Source: Ruminococcus_G sp050944435
GTDB taxonomy: Bacteria > Bacillota > Clostridia > Lachnospirales > Lachnospiraceae
NCBI GenBank assembly: GCA_050944435.1
Contig: JBMNRB010000010.1
Coordinates: forward strand, 1-64,000
Length of the DNA: 64,000 nt
Direction of reading: 5' to 3'
Both the position numbers and the translations under genes were made by a program. Positions within the stretch are counted from its first letter, which is position 1. Every line of letters begins with the position of its first letter. Under the pieces are notes generated by a model. That model was not told the origin of the DNA and searched no databases. It saw nothing but the letters and a program-made list of their open reading frames with translations. Shown one piece after another: positions 17,015-25,672 of this stretch.

Positions 17015-18304
17015 CTATCTTTTTCTTTCCCGTACCATTTTTATGGTCTCTCCGGCAAAAGACAGGGAGCCAAAGGAAATGATCACATCCTCTTTCCCTG
17101 CCGCCTGGAACGCAGACTCCACCGCTTCCTCCAGAGAACCGCAGGCCCGTACCCGTTCATTATATCTGCGGATCGTCTCTGCAAATTTCTCCGCCGGCAG
17201 ACCGCGGACAGGATCCGGCGGTGTCAGGGTGAAAATCTTATCGGCCATGGGAGCCATAATTTCCGCCACTTTATCGTAATCCTTATCCTGAAACATACCC
17301 ATAATGAAAATCAGCCGCTCCTGCGGAAAATACATCTGAACAGACTGTTTTAATTTAAAAGCTGCGTCAGGATTATGAGCTCCGTCCACGATGAAACAGG
17401 GCTCTTTACAGACAAGGGTAAATCTGCCGTCCCAACGGGTTTTTAAAAATCCTTCTTCGATTTCTTCTTTCGTCGCTTCAAATCCTGCCTGTTTCAGCGC
17501 CATAACGCACTCCAGCGCCAGCACTGCATTTTCTATCTGATGACTTCCTGCCAGCGATATGGTGATCTCGCTGCCGTGATACCGAAAAATCTGGTGCTCC
17601 AGTGAAACTTCCCGAATTACTGCCTCTTTGGGTCTGGCCGCTCCAAAGACATTTCCCTTCTCTTCGCAGAACTTCCGCAGCAGTTCCTCCACTTCGGGAG
17701 TCTGCTGTCCTGTGATCACAATGGCTCCCGGTTTGATGATACCGGCCTTATTTCCGGCAATCTCTTCCAGCGTATTGCCCAGAATTCCCACGTGATCCAT
17801 ACTGATGGAGGTAAATACAGCCATTTTCGTATTGCGCACCACATTGGTGGCATCCGTACTGCCGCCCATACCGCATTCCAATACGACGATATCACAGCCC
17901 TGATCCCGGAAAAACAGAAAAGATATAGCCGTTTCCATCTCAAAGGGCGTAGGACAGCCCTTCTCTTCTCTCTTCATTTTTTCCACAACGGGACGGATCT
18001 GTTCCACATATCCGGCAAATTCTTCCCGGCTGATGTACCTTCCGTTTATTTGAATCCTTTCCCGATAGGAATAAATTGTAGGTGAGACGTAACGCCCCAC
18101 CCGATATCCTGCACATTGAAGGACTGTTCCGATATAAGACGCCACAGATCCCTTTCCATTAGTTCCCGCTATATGCACAAATTCCAGCTGGTCTTCCGGA
18201 TGTCCCAGCTGCTCCAGTAAATATTCCGTATTTTCCAGTCCCATATCTCCCCCGGCGTATTTCCAGGCAGCGTCAATATAGGATCTGGCTTCTCTGTATT
18301 CCAT
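17015..18304 (-). CDS. folC: Folylpolyglutamate synthase/dihydrofolate synthase
   Basis: A 429-residue Mur-ligase-family enzyme that adds glutamate to folates and possibly to dihydropteroate. Visible motifs are the P-loop HIAGTNGKGSVASYIG, the YVSPTIYSYRERI substrate loop, the SISMDHVGILG Mg-binding region and DGAHNPDAAF of the C-terminal domain. First gene of the folC-pheA-ATPase-ppx-ppk1 operon; it has an upstream sigma-A promoter and an AAGGAG site before the ATG. Confidence 0.96.
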   Translation of the reverse strand: MEYREARSYIDAAWKYAGGDMGLENTEYLLEQLGHPEDQLEFVHIAGTNGKGSVASYIGTVLQCAGYRVGRYVSPTIYSYRERIQINGRYISREEFAGYVEQIRPVVEKMKREEKGCPTPFEMETAISFLFFRDQGCDIVVLECGMGGSTDATNVVRNTKMAVFTSISMDHVGILGNTLEEIAGNKAGIIKPGAIVITGQQTPEVEELLRKFCEEKGNVFGAARPKEAVIREVSLEHQIFRYHGSEITISLAGSHQIENAVLALECVMALKQAGFEATKEEIEEGFLKTRWDGRFTLVCKEPCFIVDGAHNPDAAFKLKQSVQMYFPQERLIFIMGMFQDKDYDKVAEIMAPMADKIFTLTPPDPVRGLPAEKFAETIRRYNERVRACGSLEEAVESAFQAAGKEDVIISFGSLSFAGETIKMVRERKR

Positions 18305-18327
18305 ATGATTCTCCTTACATTAGACTT

Positions 18328-18356
18328 ATTATATTACATGGTTTTGGGGATTACAA
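18328..18356 (-). promoter_or_regulatory. Promoter of the folC-ppk1 operon
   Basis: TTGTAA (complement of 18351-18356), 17-base spacer, TATAAT (complement of 18328-18333), 24 bases before the folC ATG. Divergent from pyrBI. Confidence 0.75.
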
Positions 18357-18420
18357 GAAAGTTGACCAACTTTACCCAAACTTTACTTTGTATTCTTATC
18401 CTCCTTTTCCCGATTAAATC

Positions 18421-18449
18421 TTGAAATCATTAATATTTTATTATATGAT
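18421..18449 (+). promoter_or_regulatory. Promoter of pyrBI
   Basis: TTGAAA at 18421-18426, 17-base spacer, TATGAT at 18444-18449, then TAAGGAGG before the ATG. The leader is only about 25 bases, leaving no room for a PyrR-type or pyrBI-leader attenuator. Confidence 0.75.
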
Positions 18450-18479
18450 GAATGGAAAAGAATTTTAAGGAGGCATTTC

Positions 18480-19400
18480 ATGAGACATTTAATGAGTCCT
18501 CTGGATTTTTCCGTGGAGGAGCTGGACCGTCTGCTGGATCTGGCCAACGACATCGAAAAAAATCCAGATAAATATGCGCATCTATGTGATGGCAAGCGGA
18601 TCGCAACACTTTTTTATGAACCAAGCACCCGTACCCGCCTGAGTTTCGAAGCAGCTATGATGAATCTTGGCGGAAAGGTTCTTGGATTTTCTTCTGCCAA
18701 TTCCAGTTCTGCCGCAAAAGGGGAAAGTGTTTCCGATACGATCCGCATGGTATCCTGTTATGCGGATATCTGTGCCATGCGCCATCCAAAAGAGGGAGCT
18801 CCTTTAGTGGCATCCATGGTATCCTCTATTCCAGTCATCAACGCCGGCGACGGAGGTCACCAGCATCCCACGCAGACTTTGACCGATCTTCTTACCATCC
18901 GGTCGCTGAAGGGACGGTTGAATAATCTTACCATCGGTCTTTGCGGAGACCTGAAATTCGGCAGGACGGTTCACTCTCTTATCGAAGCTTTGGTCCGTTA
19001 CGACAACGTGTCTTTCGTCCTGATTTCGCCGGAAGAACTCCGGGTTCCCGACTATATCCGTGAAGATGTGCTGGAAGCCAATCACAAAAATTATAAAGAA
19101 GTCATCCGCCTGGAGGAAGCTCTGCCCAACCTGGATCTGCTCTATATGACCCGCGTTCAGAGGGAACGTTTCTTCAACGAAGAAGATTACATCCGCATGA
19201 AGGACTTTTATATTCTGGATAAAGCAAAAATGGAACTGGCCCCCGACGACATGCTGGTTCTTCATCCGCTGCCCCGGGTCAACGAAATTTCCACAGAGGT
19301 GGACAATGATCCCCGAGCCGCCTACTTTAAACAGGTACAGTACGGCGTCTATGTAAGGATGGCTCTGATTCTCACATTACTGGAGGTGAAGGTATGCTGA
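18480..19400 (+). CDS. pyrB: Aspartate carbamoyltransferase catalytic subunit
   Basis: A 306-residue enzyme that joins carbamoyl phosphate and aspartate, the committed step of pyrimidine synthesis. It has the carbamoyl-phosphate motif FYEPSTRTRLSFE, the HPTQTLTDLLT loop and HPLPR near the C terminus. It overlaps pyrI by seven bases, which fits the class B holoenzyme of catalytic and regulatory chains known from enteric bacteria and found in many clostridia. Confidence 0.98.
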   Translation: MRHLMSPLDFSVEELDRLLDLANDIEKNPDKYAHLCDGKRIATLFYEPSTRTRLSFEAAMMNLGGKVLGFSSANSSSAAKGESVSDTIRMVSCYADICAMRHPKEGAPLVASMVSSIPVINAGDGGHQHPTQTLTDLLTIRSLKGRLNNLTIGLCGDLKFGRTVHSLIEALVRYDNVSFVLISPEELRVPDYIREDVLEANHKNYKEVIRLEEALPNLDLLYMTRVQRERFFNEEDYIRMKDFYILDKAKMELAPDDMLVLHPLPRVNEISTEVDNDPRAAYFKQVQYGVYVRMALILTLLEVKVC

Positions 19401-19843
19401 ATGTAGGTGCAATCAATGAAGGTTTCGTTCTGGATCATATCAAAGCTGGAAAAAGTATGACCATCTATCATAACCTGAGGCTGGATAAGCTGGATTGCTG
19501 CGTGGCCATTATTAAGAACGCCCGCAGCAGCAAGATGGGAAAAAAAGACATTATCAAAGTGGAATGCCCCATAGATATGCTGGATCTGGATATTCTGGGA
19601 TTCATCGATCACAACATTACCGTCAACATCATAAAAGACGGGGAGATCTGTGAAAAGAAACAATTGAAACTGCCAAAACAGATCGTAGATGTGATTAAAT
19701 GCAGAAATCCCCGCTGCATTACCTCCATTGAACAGGAGTTAAAACACGTGTTTATCCTGACCGATCCGGAAAAAGAAATCTATCGCTGTAAATACTGTGA
19801 AGAAAAATACGAGGACCGCAGAGACAAAAAAGACCGTCGCTGA
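19394..19843 (+). CDS. pyrI: Aspartate carbamoyltransferase regulatory subunit
   Basis: A 149-residue regulatory chain. The N-terminal nucleotide-binding domain (VGAINEGFVLDHIKAGKSM) binds CTP/ATP in homologues, and the C-terminal zinc domain has the four Cys in CRNPRC and CKYC. It gives allosteric feedback to the PyrB trimer. The ATG at 19394 lies inside the end of pyrB with AGGTGAAGG before it. The last residues are a highly charged Asp/Lys/Arg tail. Confidence 0.97.
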   Translation: MLNVGAINEGFVLDHIKAGKSMTIYHNLRLDKLDCCVAIIKNARSSKMGKKDIIKVECPIDMLDLDILGFIDHNITVNIIKDGEICEKKQLKLPKQIVDVIKCRNPRCITSIEQELKHVFILTDPEKEIYRCKYCEEKYEDRRDKKDRR

Positions 19844-19854
19844 AGTCCTTATGA

Positions 19855-19891
19855 GGAAAGAGGCTACCGCGGACTGCGGCAGCCTCTTTCC
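19855..19891. terminator. Terminator-like hairpin between pyrI and the thioesterase gene
   Basis: Eleven-pair stem GGAAAGAGGCT/AGCCTCTTTCC (19855-19865 with 19881-19891) with an inner CCGC/GCGG helix. No long T-run on either strand, so it may work with partial efficiency in both directions. Confidence 0.55.
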
Positions 19892-19893
19892 CA

Positions 19894-20301
19894 TTACAAT
19901 TCCTTCTGCAGAATCTGATACCATTCAGGAAAGCTCTTTTTCAATGATATGGGACGATAATTCCCATCCAAAAAACAATGGGCGGTCTCTCCGATACACC
20001 TTACCTCTCCGGTTTCCGCATCTTTGACTTCATATCCCAGCCTCATGCGGATTCCGTTAAACTCCAGCATCTTTACCTTAATCTGAAAACGTTCGGGAAA
20101 ACGAGCCATGGTTTTGTATTTGCAGGAAACCTCCAGCACAGGGCTGATGATTCCCTCTTCTTCCATCTCCTGGTAACCGGCTCCCGCCTGTTCCATATAA
20201 TCTATCCTGGCCTCTTCAAACCAGCGAATATAATTGGAATGATGAACAATTCCCATTTTATCCGTTTCGTAATACTGTACTTTTCGCTCGTAAGGTTTCA
20301 C
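19894..20301 (-). CDS. YbgC/FadM-like acyl-CoA thioesterase (GTG start)
   Basis: A 135-residue hot-dog-fold thioesterase. The family signature YYETDKMGIVHHSNYIRWFEEAR contains the catalytic Asp. Relatives hydrolyse acyl-CoA or act on the Tol-linked YbgC reaction; in a Firmicute the former is more likely. The start is GTG with GAGGATGG nine bases upstream, inside the end of maf, and the two genes are three bases apart. It is the last gene of the rnpB-maf run. Confidence 0.9.
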   Translation of the reverse strand: MKPYERKVQYYETDKMGIVHHSNYIRWFEEARIDYMEQAGAGYQEMEEEGIISPVLEVSCKYKTMARFPERFQIKVKMLEFNGIRMRLGYEVKDAETGEVRCIGETAHCFLDGNYRPISLKKSFPEWYQILQKEL

Positions 20302-20304
20302 CGT

Positions 20305-20880
20305 TTACAGCCATCCTCTCTTACGCATCTCCTGCCAGATTCTTCCCACCGGCAGTCCCACCACGTTATTATAATCTCCAGATATCTTTTCCACAAAGGC
20401 CGCTGCCAGTCCCTGTATACCATAGGCACCCGCCTTATCCATCGGTTCACCGCTGCTGATGTATTCCTGAATCTCTCTTTCTGTCATGGGATAGAAGGTG
20501 ACTCTGGTCTCCTCCGAGAATACAGCCAGATCCTCCGTCCCTCTCTCCCGACACAGAAGAGTCACTCCGGTATACACACTGTGGGTTTTTCCCTGAATCA
20601 TCTGCAGCATCCGGGCCGCATCCCTTTCATCTGCCGGTTTTCCCAAAATCCGGCCTTCAAAGGCCACCACCGTGTCCGCACCGATAACCAGACATTCCTC
20701 TTTCGTATTGCAAAAGACCTCCCGTGCCTTTTGTTCAGACAGAACTTCCACCGCCTTCGCCGGATCTTCCGTCTCAATCTTTTCTTCTCCCTTCGCAGGG
20801 ATAATCGTAAACTCCAGTCCCACCTGTTCAAGCAGCGCCTTCCTTCTGGGGGACTGGGACGCCAGTATAATTCGTTTCAT
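20305..20880 (-). CDS. maf: Maf-family nucleoside triphosphate pyrophosphatase
   Basis: A 191-residue house-cleaning enzyme that hydrolyses non-canonical or excess NTPs such as dTTP/UTP, and is linked to septum control in Bacillus. The N-terminal loop ASQSPRRKALL, the Asp of VIGADTVV, and GKPADERDA and DKAGAYGIQG are all intact. I take the ATG at 20880; a frame open further upstream uses TTG inside the RNase P RNA stem. It begins about 20 bases after the mature rnpB 3' end and probably shares its transcript. Confidence 0.95.
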   Translation of the reverse strand: MKRIILASQSPRRKALLEQVGLEFTIIPAKGEEKIETEDPAKAVEVLSEQKAREVFCNTKEECLVIGADTVVAFEGRILGKPADERDAARMLQMIQGKTHSVYTGVTLLCRERGTEDLAVFSEETRVTFYPMTEREIQEYISSGEPMDKAGAYGIQGLAAAFVEKISGDYNNVVGLPVGRIWQEMRKRGWL

Positions 20881-20899
20881 GTCTTTCTTCTTTCCTTGA

Positions 20900-21252
20900 G
20901 GCAAGCAGAACGATAAGCCGGGTTATGTCTTGAATGATCATCTATCTAGTCCTGCCGTCGCCGGCAGTCTCAAGCGACCCACCTAAAAGCGTGACGGGCA
21001 GCCACATTGCTTTTTATTCGGTCTTGCTTCGGATGGGGTTTACATGTGCCCCCTCTGTTACCAGACGGGCGGTAGTCTCTTACACTGCCTTTCCACCCTT
21101 ACCTGCGTCTGCAGGCGGTTTATTTCTGTTGCACTGGCCTTGGAGTCACCTCCACCGGACGTTATCCGGCATCCTGCCCTGTGAAGCCCGGACTTTCCTC
21201 ACCTGACACCTTTCGGTTTCTGTCAGCCGCGATCATTTATTCTACTTGCCAC
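20900..21252 (-). ncRNA. rnpB: RNase P RNA
   Basis: The catalytic RNA of RNase P, which matures tRNA 5' ends. The conserved core is seen on the minus strand: GAGGAAAGTCCGGGCT near the 5' side, the ACAGAGG-type and GGTAAGGGTGGAAAGG segments in the middle, and AACCCGGCTTATCG near the 3' end. The ends form stem P1: GGCAAGTAGAA at 21241-21250 pairs with TTCTGCTTGCC at 20900-20910. Ancestral (A-type) layout. Ends are set from P1 and may be off by a few bases. The maf gene follows with no clear terminator. Confidence 0.96.
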
Positions 21253-21260
21253 GGTTCCTT

Positions 21261-21289
21261 ATAGTACCATATTTTTCTTTTTCTGTAAA
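21261..21289 (-). promoter_or_regulatory. Promoter of rnpB
   Basis: TTTACA (complement of 21284-21289), 17-base spacer, TACTAT (complement of 21261-21266), ending about eight bases before the RNA. Confidence 0.75.
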
Positions 21290-21301
21290 GCCCGCCTCTT
21301 T

Positions 21302-22969
21302 CTACACATCAAAGCAGCTTCCGCCAATGAATTCCCTCAGAATAGAGTTTTTCGGTATATCATCACTGGGCACTCCCACGAAGTAATCCAGAAATTTCAG
21401 CAAACGCTTCGCTTCGTAATATTCCGGGTCATCTGCCGTAATCTGAAACAGCAGCGGCTCCACATACACCTTTAATACTGCCAATTCATAAATCAGTGCG
21501 GAATTAAACATCACATCCGCCTCTTCCTGATACGGGAAAATATTCTCTTCTTCCCCTCTGCGCACGGAAGGCCATCTGGCTATGGTTTCTCTTGCCGAAG
21601 TGCCTCTGGTTCTCTTATCCCGGATCATTCTGCGTATCAGCCGGCCGTCGGTGGTAGGAATCCGGTTGTGCTCATCCACATTCAGCTGGGTTAATGCGCT
21701 GATATAAATCTTGAATTTATTCTCTTTGGGCAGAGAGTAGCTGAGTTTATCGTTCAAGCCGTGAATCCCTTCTATCACCAGAACATCATCTGCATCCAGC
21801 TGCAGAAAATCTCCCTTATATTCCCTTTTTCCGTCCACGAAATTAAACCGGGGAATTTCTACCCGCTCTCCTTGAAGCAGCGCAGTCATATCCCGATTAA
21901 AAAGTTCCACATCGATGGCTTCCAGACACTCATAATTTCTCTTTCCGTCTTTATCCAAGGGCGTTTCCTGACGATTTACAAAATAGTTATCCACAGCGAT
22001 GGGATGGGGTTTCAGACCATGGGCCGCCAGCTGAATGGATAATCGATGGGAAAATGTGGTCTTTCCGGAGGAGGATGGTCCGGCAATCATGACAAATTTC
22101 ACATCCCTCCGCCGGATGATCTCCTCCGCGATGGAAGAAATCTTTCCTTCCTGCCAGGCCTCCGAAATCAGTATCATCCGCTGGATACCGCCTTTGCAGG
22201 TAAAATCATTTAACGCTCCCACCATATCCACATTCAGCATCTCTCCCCAGTGTTCCGACTCCTTCTGAATCTGAAAAATCTTTGGAGAAGGAATAAACCG
22301 GGGCAGTTCATCGGGCTTCGCCTGGGAGGGCATCAGAAGAACAAATCCTTCATCATAGGGAATCAGGTCAAAATATTTCAGATATCCCGTATGCCAGGTC
22401 ATATAACCGTAATAGTAATCTTCAAACCCGTCCAGGCTATACAGATTCACTCTGGAAACCCGCCGATACCGGAATAATTTTTCCTTATCATACATTCCAT
22501 GTTCATGAAAAAGGCGGATGGCCTCATTTAGCTTAACACTGCGTTTTATGATCGGAATCCTTTTTTTCACCAGCTCCTGCATATAATCTTTTACTTCTTT
22601 CAGAAAATCCTCTGTGATTTTCACATCGCCCTGGATCGTGTAATAATATCCTTCGCCCACAGAATAGTGAAGCACCACTCTCTGCACCTTATCTCTTCCC
22701 GCCACATGATAAATGGCTTTCAAAAGCAGAAGTGTCGTACTTCTTCTGTAGGTTTTATGTCCAATGGTATCCCGGGTGGTCACTGGAACGATCCTGCAGT
22801 CTTCTTTCAGCGTCTTATGCAGTTCTTTCAGACGACCGTTTGCCATCACCAGCACCGTTGGATATCTGCCTTCCGTCTCCATGGCTTTTACAATTTCTCC
22901 GAAAGTCGTTCCTTCTTCAAAATCCATTGCCTTCTTATCCATTGTCACCTGAAACATTTTTCTGTCCAT
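21302..22969 (-). CDS. Nucleoside (uridine-type) kinase with N-terminal ThrRS-like domains
   Basis: A 555-residue protein common in clostridia. Residues 1-65 resemble a TGS domain and about 70-230 resemble the threonyl-tRNA synthetase second additional domain (HYSVGEGYYYTI). The C-terminal 270 residues are a uridine-kinase/phosphoribulokinase fold: P-loop GPSSSGKTTFS, the DNYFVNRQETP loop and VIEGIHGLND. Expected to phosphorylate uridine or cytidine for salvage; the role of the synthetase-like part is not known. It follows the Nif3-like gene with about 50 bases between and ends just before the rnpB promoter. Confidence 0.92.
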   Translation of the reverse strand: MDRKMFQVTMDKKAMDFEEGTTFGEIVKAMETEGRYPTVLVMANGRLKELHKTLKEDCRIVPVTTRDTIGHKTYRRSTTLLLLKAIYHVAGRDKVQRVVLHYSVGEGYYYTIQGDVKITEDFLKEVKDYMQELVKKRIPIIKRSVKLNEAIRLFHEHGMYDKEKLFRYRRVSRVNLYSLDGFEDYYYGYMTWHTGYLKYFDLIPYDEGFVLLMPSQAKPDELPRFIPSPKIFQIQKESEHWGEMLNVDMVGALNDFTCKGGIQRMILISEAWQEGKISSIAEEIIRRRDVKFVMIAGPSSSGKTTFSHRLSIQLAAHGLKPHPIAVDNYFVNRQETPLDKDGKRNYECLEAIDVELFNRDMTALLQGERVEIPRFNFVDGKREYKGDFLQLDADDVLVIEGIHGLNDKLSYSLPKENKFKIYISALTQLNVDEHNRIPTTDGRLIRRMIRDKRTRGTSARETIARWPSVRRGEEENIFPYQEEADVMFNSALIYELAVLKVYVEPLLFQITADDPEYYEAKRLLKFLDYFVGVPSDDIPKNSILREFIGGSCFDV

Positions 22970-23019
22970 CTCTTCCTGCCTCCTGTCATTCCCTATGGAA
23001 TTGTCTGCCGCCCTTTTTC

Positions 23020-23802
23020 TTATACCGTCTGAAAAGGAAAATGGATTTCAGCTCCTTTAATTTCAAGTTCCGGAAACATTTCATGAAGTTTTTCTTTCAT
23101 ATAAGAAATAAAAATATACTCCGTCCCGTAATGCCCTGCATCAATAATACTCAAACCTGAAGCCACTGCGTCGATACCGCAGTGATAGTCGATATCGCCG
23201 GTAACTAAAACCTCAGCGTTCAAAGCCAGCGCATGCTTCACCATACTTTTTCCTGAACCTCCGGAAACTGCCGCCCGGAAAACTTTTCTTTCCAGATCGC
23301 CATACACCTGGACGCTGGGAATTTTCATCTGTTCTTTCACATAAGCAGCCAGTTCACCCAAGGTCATCTGCCGGGGCAGCTGGCCCACACGGCCGATTCC
23401 CTCTGTTCGCTCTCCTTCTTCATAGGTTACTTCCAATACCTGACTGTTTTTCAGGCCGAGACTTTCTCCATTTAATGCGGCCATCCCCATCACATCAAAG
23501 TTGGTGTGCATCGCATAATATGCAACATCCCCGGCCGCCAATTTCAAAATCTTCCGTCCCAGAAAATCCTGATCAGTAATTTTCTTCACTGCCGAAAAGA
23601 TCATGGGATGGTGGGATATCACCATATCCGCCCCCCATTCCAGCGCCTGGAAAAGGGTCTCTTCCGTCACATCCAGGCACAGAAACACCTTTTCAACCTC
23701 TCTCTCTTTGCGGCCCACCAGAAGACCTACATTATCCCAGTCCAGCGCGCAGGTTTCCGGCCACTGTTTTTTCAGTCCCTCCATGATTTCACTGCATTTC
23801 AT
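23020..23802 (-). CDS. Nif3-like dinuclear metal-centre protein
   Basis: A 260-residue protein of the Nif3/YqfO family, once called GTP cyclohydrolase I type 2. Motifs include DWDNVGLLVG, ISHHPMIF (metal-binding His pair) and the late GHYGTEY. Members form hexameric rings with a two-metal site; the biochemical job is unresolved. It overlaps trmK by 14 bases, a gene order conserved in Firmicutes downstream of rpoD. Confidence 0.93.
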   Translation of the reverse strand: MKCSEIMEGLKKQWPETCALDWDNVGLLVGRKEREVEKVFLCLDVTEETLFQALEWGADMVISHHPMIFSAVKKITDQDFLGRKILKLAAGDVAYYAMHTNFDVMGMAALNGESLGLKNSQVLEVTYEEGERTEGIGRVGQLPRQMTLGELAAYVKEQMKIPSVQVYGDLERKVFRAAVSGGSGKSMVKHALALNAEVLVTGDIDYHCGIDAVASGLSIIDAGHYGTEYIFISYMKEKLHEMFPELEIKGAEIHFPFQTV

Positions 23803-24487
23803 AATATTTCATCGCAGAAGCAATCTCCTGCATCTCCTCTTCTATCTCTTTTAGTCTCACCCCATTGCCGTTTTTTCCGCAAGTGCGAATTCTTTCCCGG
23901 ATTTCCAGATTCTTTTTCTGCCTCTTCTGAAGATACCGGAACAGTACGGGATGGCGCTGTGTCAGTAAAAGCCGGCCAAAGCTCAGAAAAAGAGGCGGCT
24001 CTTCCTCCGTCCTGCCATGGACCGCCTTCATCATTATATAGTATTTCCCCTCCTCATATACCATATCTTCTTCCGCAATCTTATAGTCATGTTTCCAAAG
24101 CCAGCGGCGAACTTCAGGAATTTCTGACTGGGGCTGGAGGATAATTTCTTTTACTTCCTTCAGCTTCTCCTCCCCCTCGTCCAGAATCTTCATCATCAGA
24201 TTTCCGCCCATTCCCGCTATAATCAGAGAATCCGCTTCTCCCGGGCAAAGGGCGGAAACTCCGTCGGAAAGCCGGGTTTCTATGTACTGTGCAGCTGCAT
24301 ACAACTCAATATTCTGTCTGGCCCTCATCAAAGGCCCCTCGTTGACATCCATGGCAATTGCCGAGGGAATGATGCCTTCTTTTACCAGCGCTATGGAAAT
24401 ATAACCGTGATCACATCCCACATCCGCCAGTCTGCTGCCCGGTGTAACCAGTCCTGCAACGGCAGACAATCGTTTCGATAATTGCAT
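23789..24487 (-). CDS. trmK: tRNA (adenine22-N1)-methyltransferase
   Basis: A 232-residue class I methyltransferase that makes m1A22 in tRNA. SAM-binding motifs are ADVGCDHGYIS and MDVNEGPLM, and the catalytic-site region is IIAGMGGNLM. An Arg/Lys-rich coiled C terminus (about 170-232) probably contacts tRNA. It lies 15 bases after rpoD and is coupled to the Nif3-like gene. Confidence 0.95.
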   Translation of the reverse strand: MQLSKRLSAVAGLVTPGSRLADVGCDHGYISIALVKEGIIPSAIAMDVNEGPLMRARQNIELYAAAQYIETRLSDGVSALCPGEADSLIIAGMGGNLMMKILDEGEEKLKEVKEIILQPQSEIPEVRRWLWKHDYKIAEEDMVYEEGKYYIMMKAVHGRTEEEPPLFLSFGRLLLTQRHPVLFRYLQKRQKKNLEIRERIRTCGKNGNGVRLKEIEEEMQEIASAMKYYEMQ

Positions 24488-24502
24488 AATTCTGCACCTT
24501 TC

Positions 24503-25633
24503 TCAGTCGAGATAATCTTTCAGTTTTCGGCTGCGGCTGGGGTGGCGCAGCTTTCTTAACGCTTTTGCTTCAATTTGTCGGATTCTTTCCCGGGTAACGT
24601 TGAATTCTTTGCCCACTTCCTCCAGCGTTCTGGCCCTTCCATCATCCAGACCGAATCGAAGACGCAGCACTTTTTGCTCCCGTTCCGTCAATGTTCCCAG
24701 AACTTCCACCAACTGTTCTTTCAAAAGGGTAAAGGCAGCCGCATCTGCCGGAACCGGAACGTTGTCGTCCTGAATAAAGTCTCCCAGATGACTGTCCTCC
24801 TCCTCTCCGATGGGGGTTTCCAAAGACACCGGCTCCTGAGAAATTTTCAGAATTTCCCGAACACGTTCCACCGACATATTCATTTCTTCTGCAATTTCTT
24901 CCGGCGTTGGTTCCCGTCCCAGCTCCTGCAGAAGCTGTCTGGATACCCGAATCAGTTTGTTGATGGTCTCCACCATATGAACAGGAATACGAATGGTTCT
25001 GGCCTGATCCGCAATGGCTCTCGTAATTGCCTGCCGAATCCACCAGGTGGCATAGGTACTGAACTTATATCCTTTCCGGTAGTCAAATTTTTCCACTGCT
25101 TTGATCAGTCCCAGATTTCCTTCCTGAATCAGATCCAGAAACAGCATGCCGCGTCCAACATACCGTTTGGCAATGCTCACCACCAGCCTTAAGTTTGCTT
25201 CTGCCAGCCGTTTTTTGGCATCCTCGTCACCCTCTTCCATTCTCTGGGCCAGTTCAATCTCTTCTTCCGCAGAGAGAAGGGGGACTTTCCCGATTTCTTT
25301 CAGATACATTCTCACCGGATCTTCTATGCTGATTTCCTCTGGAACAGAGAGATCCAGATTCTCCATATCCACTTCTTCTTCATCTTCCAGATTAATCTCA
25401 TCTTCGTCTGAAAGCAGAAGCACATCCGGTTCTTTCTCCGGCTCCACCATTCTCAGAACATCGATCCCGCTGTTTTCCAGATAGTCGAACACTTTATCCA
25501 TCTGTTCCGCATCCAATGGCATATCCTGAAAGCAGTCGCTGATCTCCTGATATTCCAGAATGTTCTTTTTCTTTTTCCCCAATTCCAAAAGCTCTGCCAG
25601 TTTTTCGTTAAATTTTGCCATATCAAGTTCCAT
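24503..25633 (-). CDS. rpoD: Primary sigma factor RpoD (sigma-A)
   Basis: A 376-residue housekeeping sigma factor. A short region 1 and an acidic stretch rich in Asp/Glu (about 65-95) are followed by region 1.2/2 (DPVRMYLKEIGKVPLLSAEEE, then FSTYATWWIRQAITRAIADQ), region 3 and region 4 (TLEEVGKEFNVTRERIRQIEAKAL, ending RKLKDYLD). All parts needed for -10 and -35 recognition are present, in line with the TTGACA/TATAAT promoters seen through the window. It lies in the classical dnaG-rpoD order. Confidence 0.98.
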   Translation of the reverse strand: MELDMAKFNEKLAELLELGKKKKNILEYQEISDCFQDMPLDAEQMDKVFDYLENSGIDVLRMVEPEKEPDVLLLSDEDEINLEDEEEVDMENLDLSVPEEISIEDPVRMYLKEIGKVPLLSAEEEIELAQRMEEGDEDAKKRLAEANLRLVVSIAKRYVGRGMLFLDLIQEGNLGLIKAVEKFDYRKGYKFSTYATWWIRQAITRAIADQARTIRIPVHMVETINKLIRVSRQLLQELGREPTPEEIAEEMNMSVERVREILKISQEPVSLETPIGEEEDSHLGDFIQDDNVPVPADAAAFTLLKEQLVEVLGTLTEREQKVLRLRFGLDDGRARTLEEVGKEFNVTRERIRQIEAKALRKLRHPSRSRKLKDYLD

Positions 25634-25672
25634 TGGTTTTCCATCCTTCCATAGCTTGTTTATATTTTATCC

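Noticed and set aside
18450..18479. PyrR-binding or pyrBI-type attenuator
   Set aside because: The leader is about 25 bases, too short to hold the hairpins needed.
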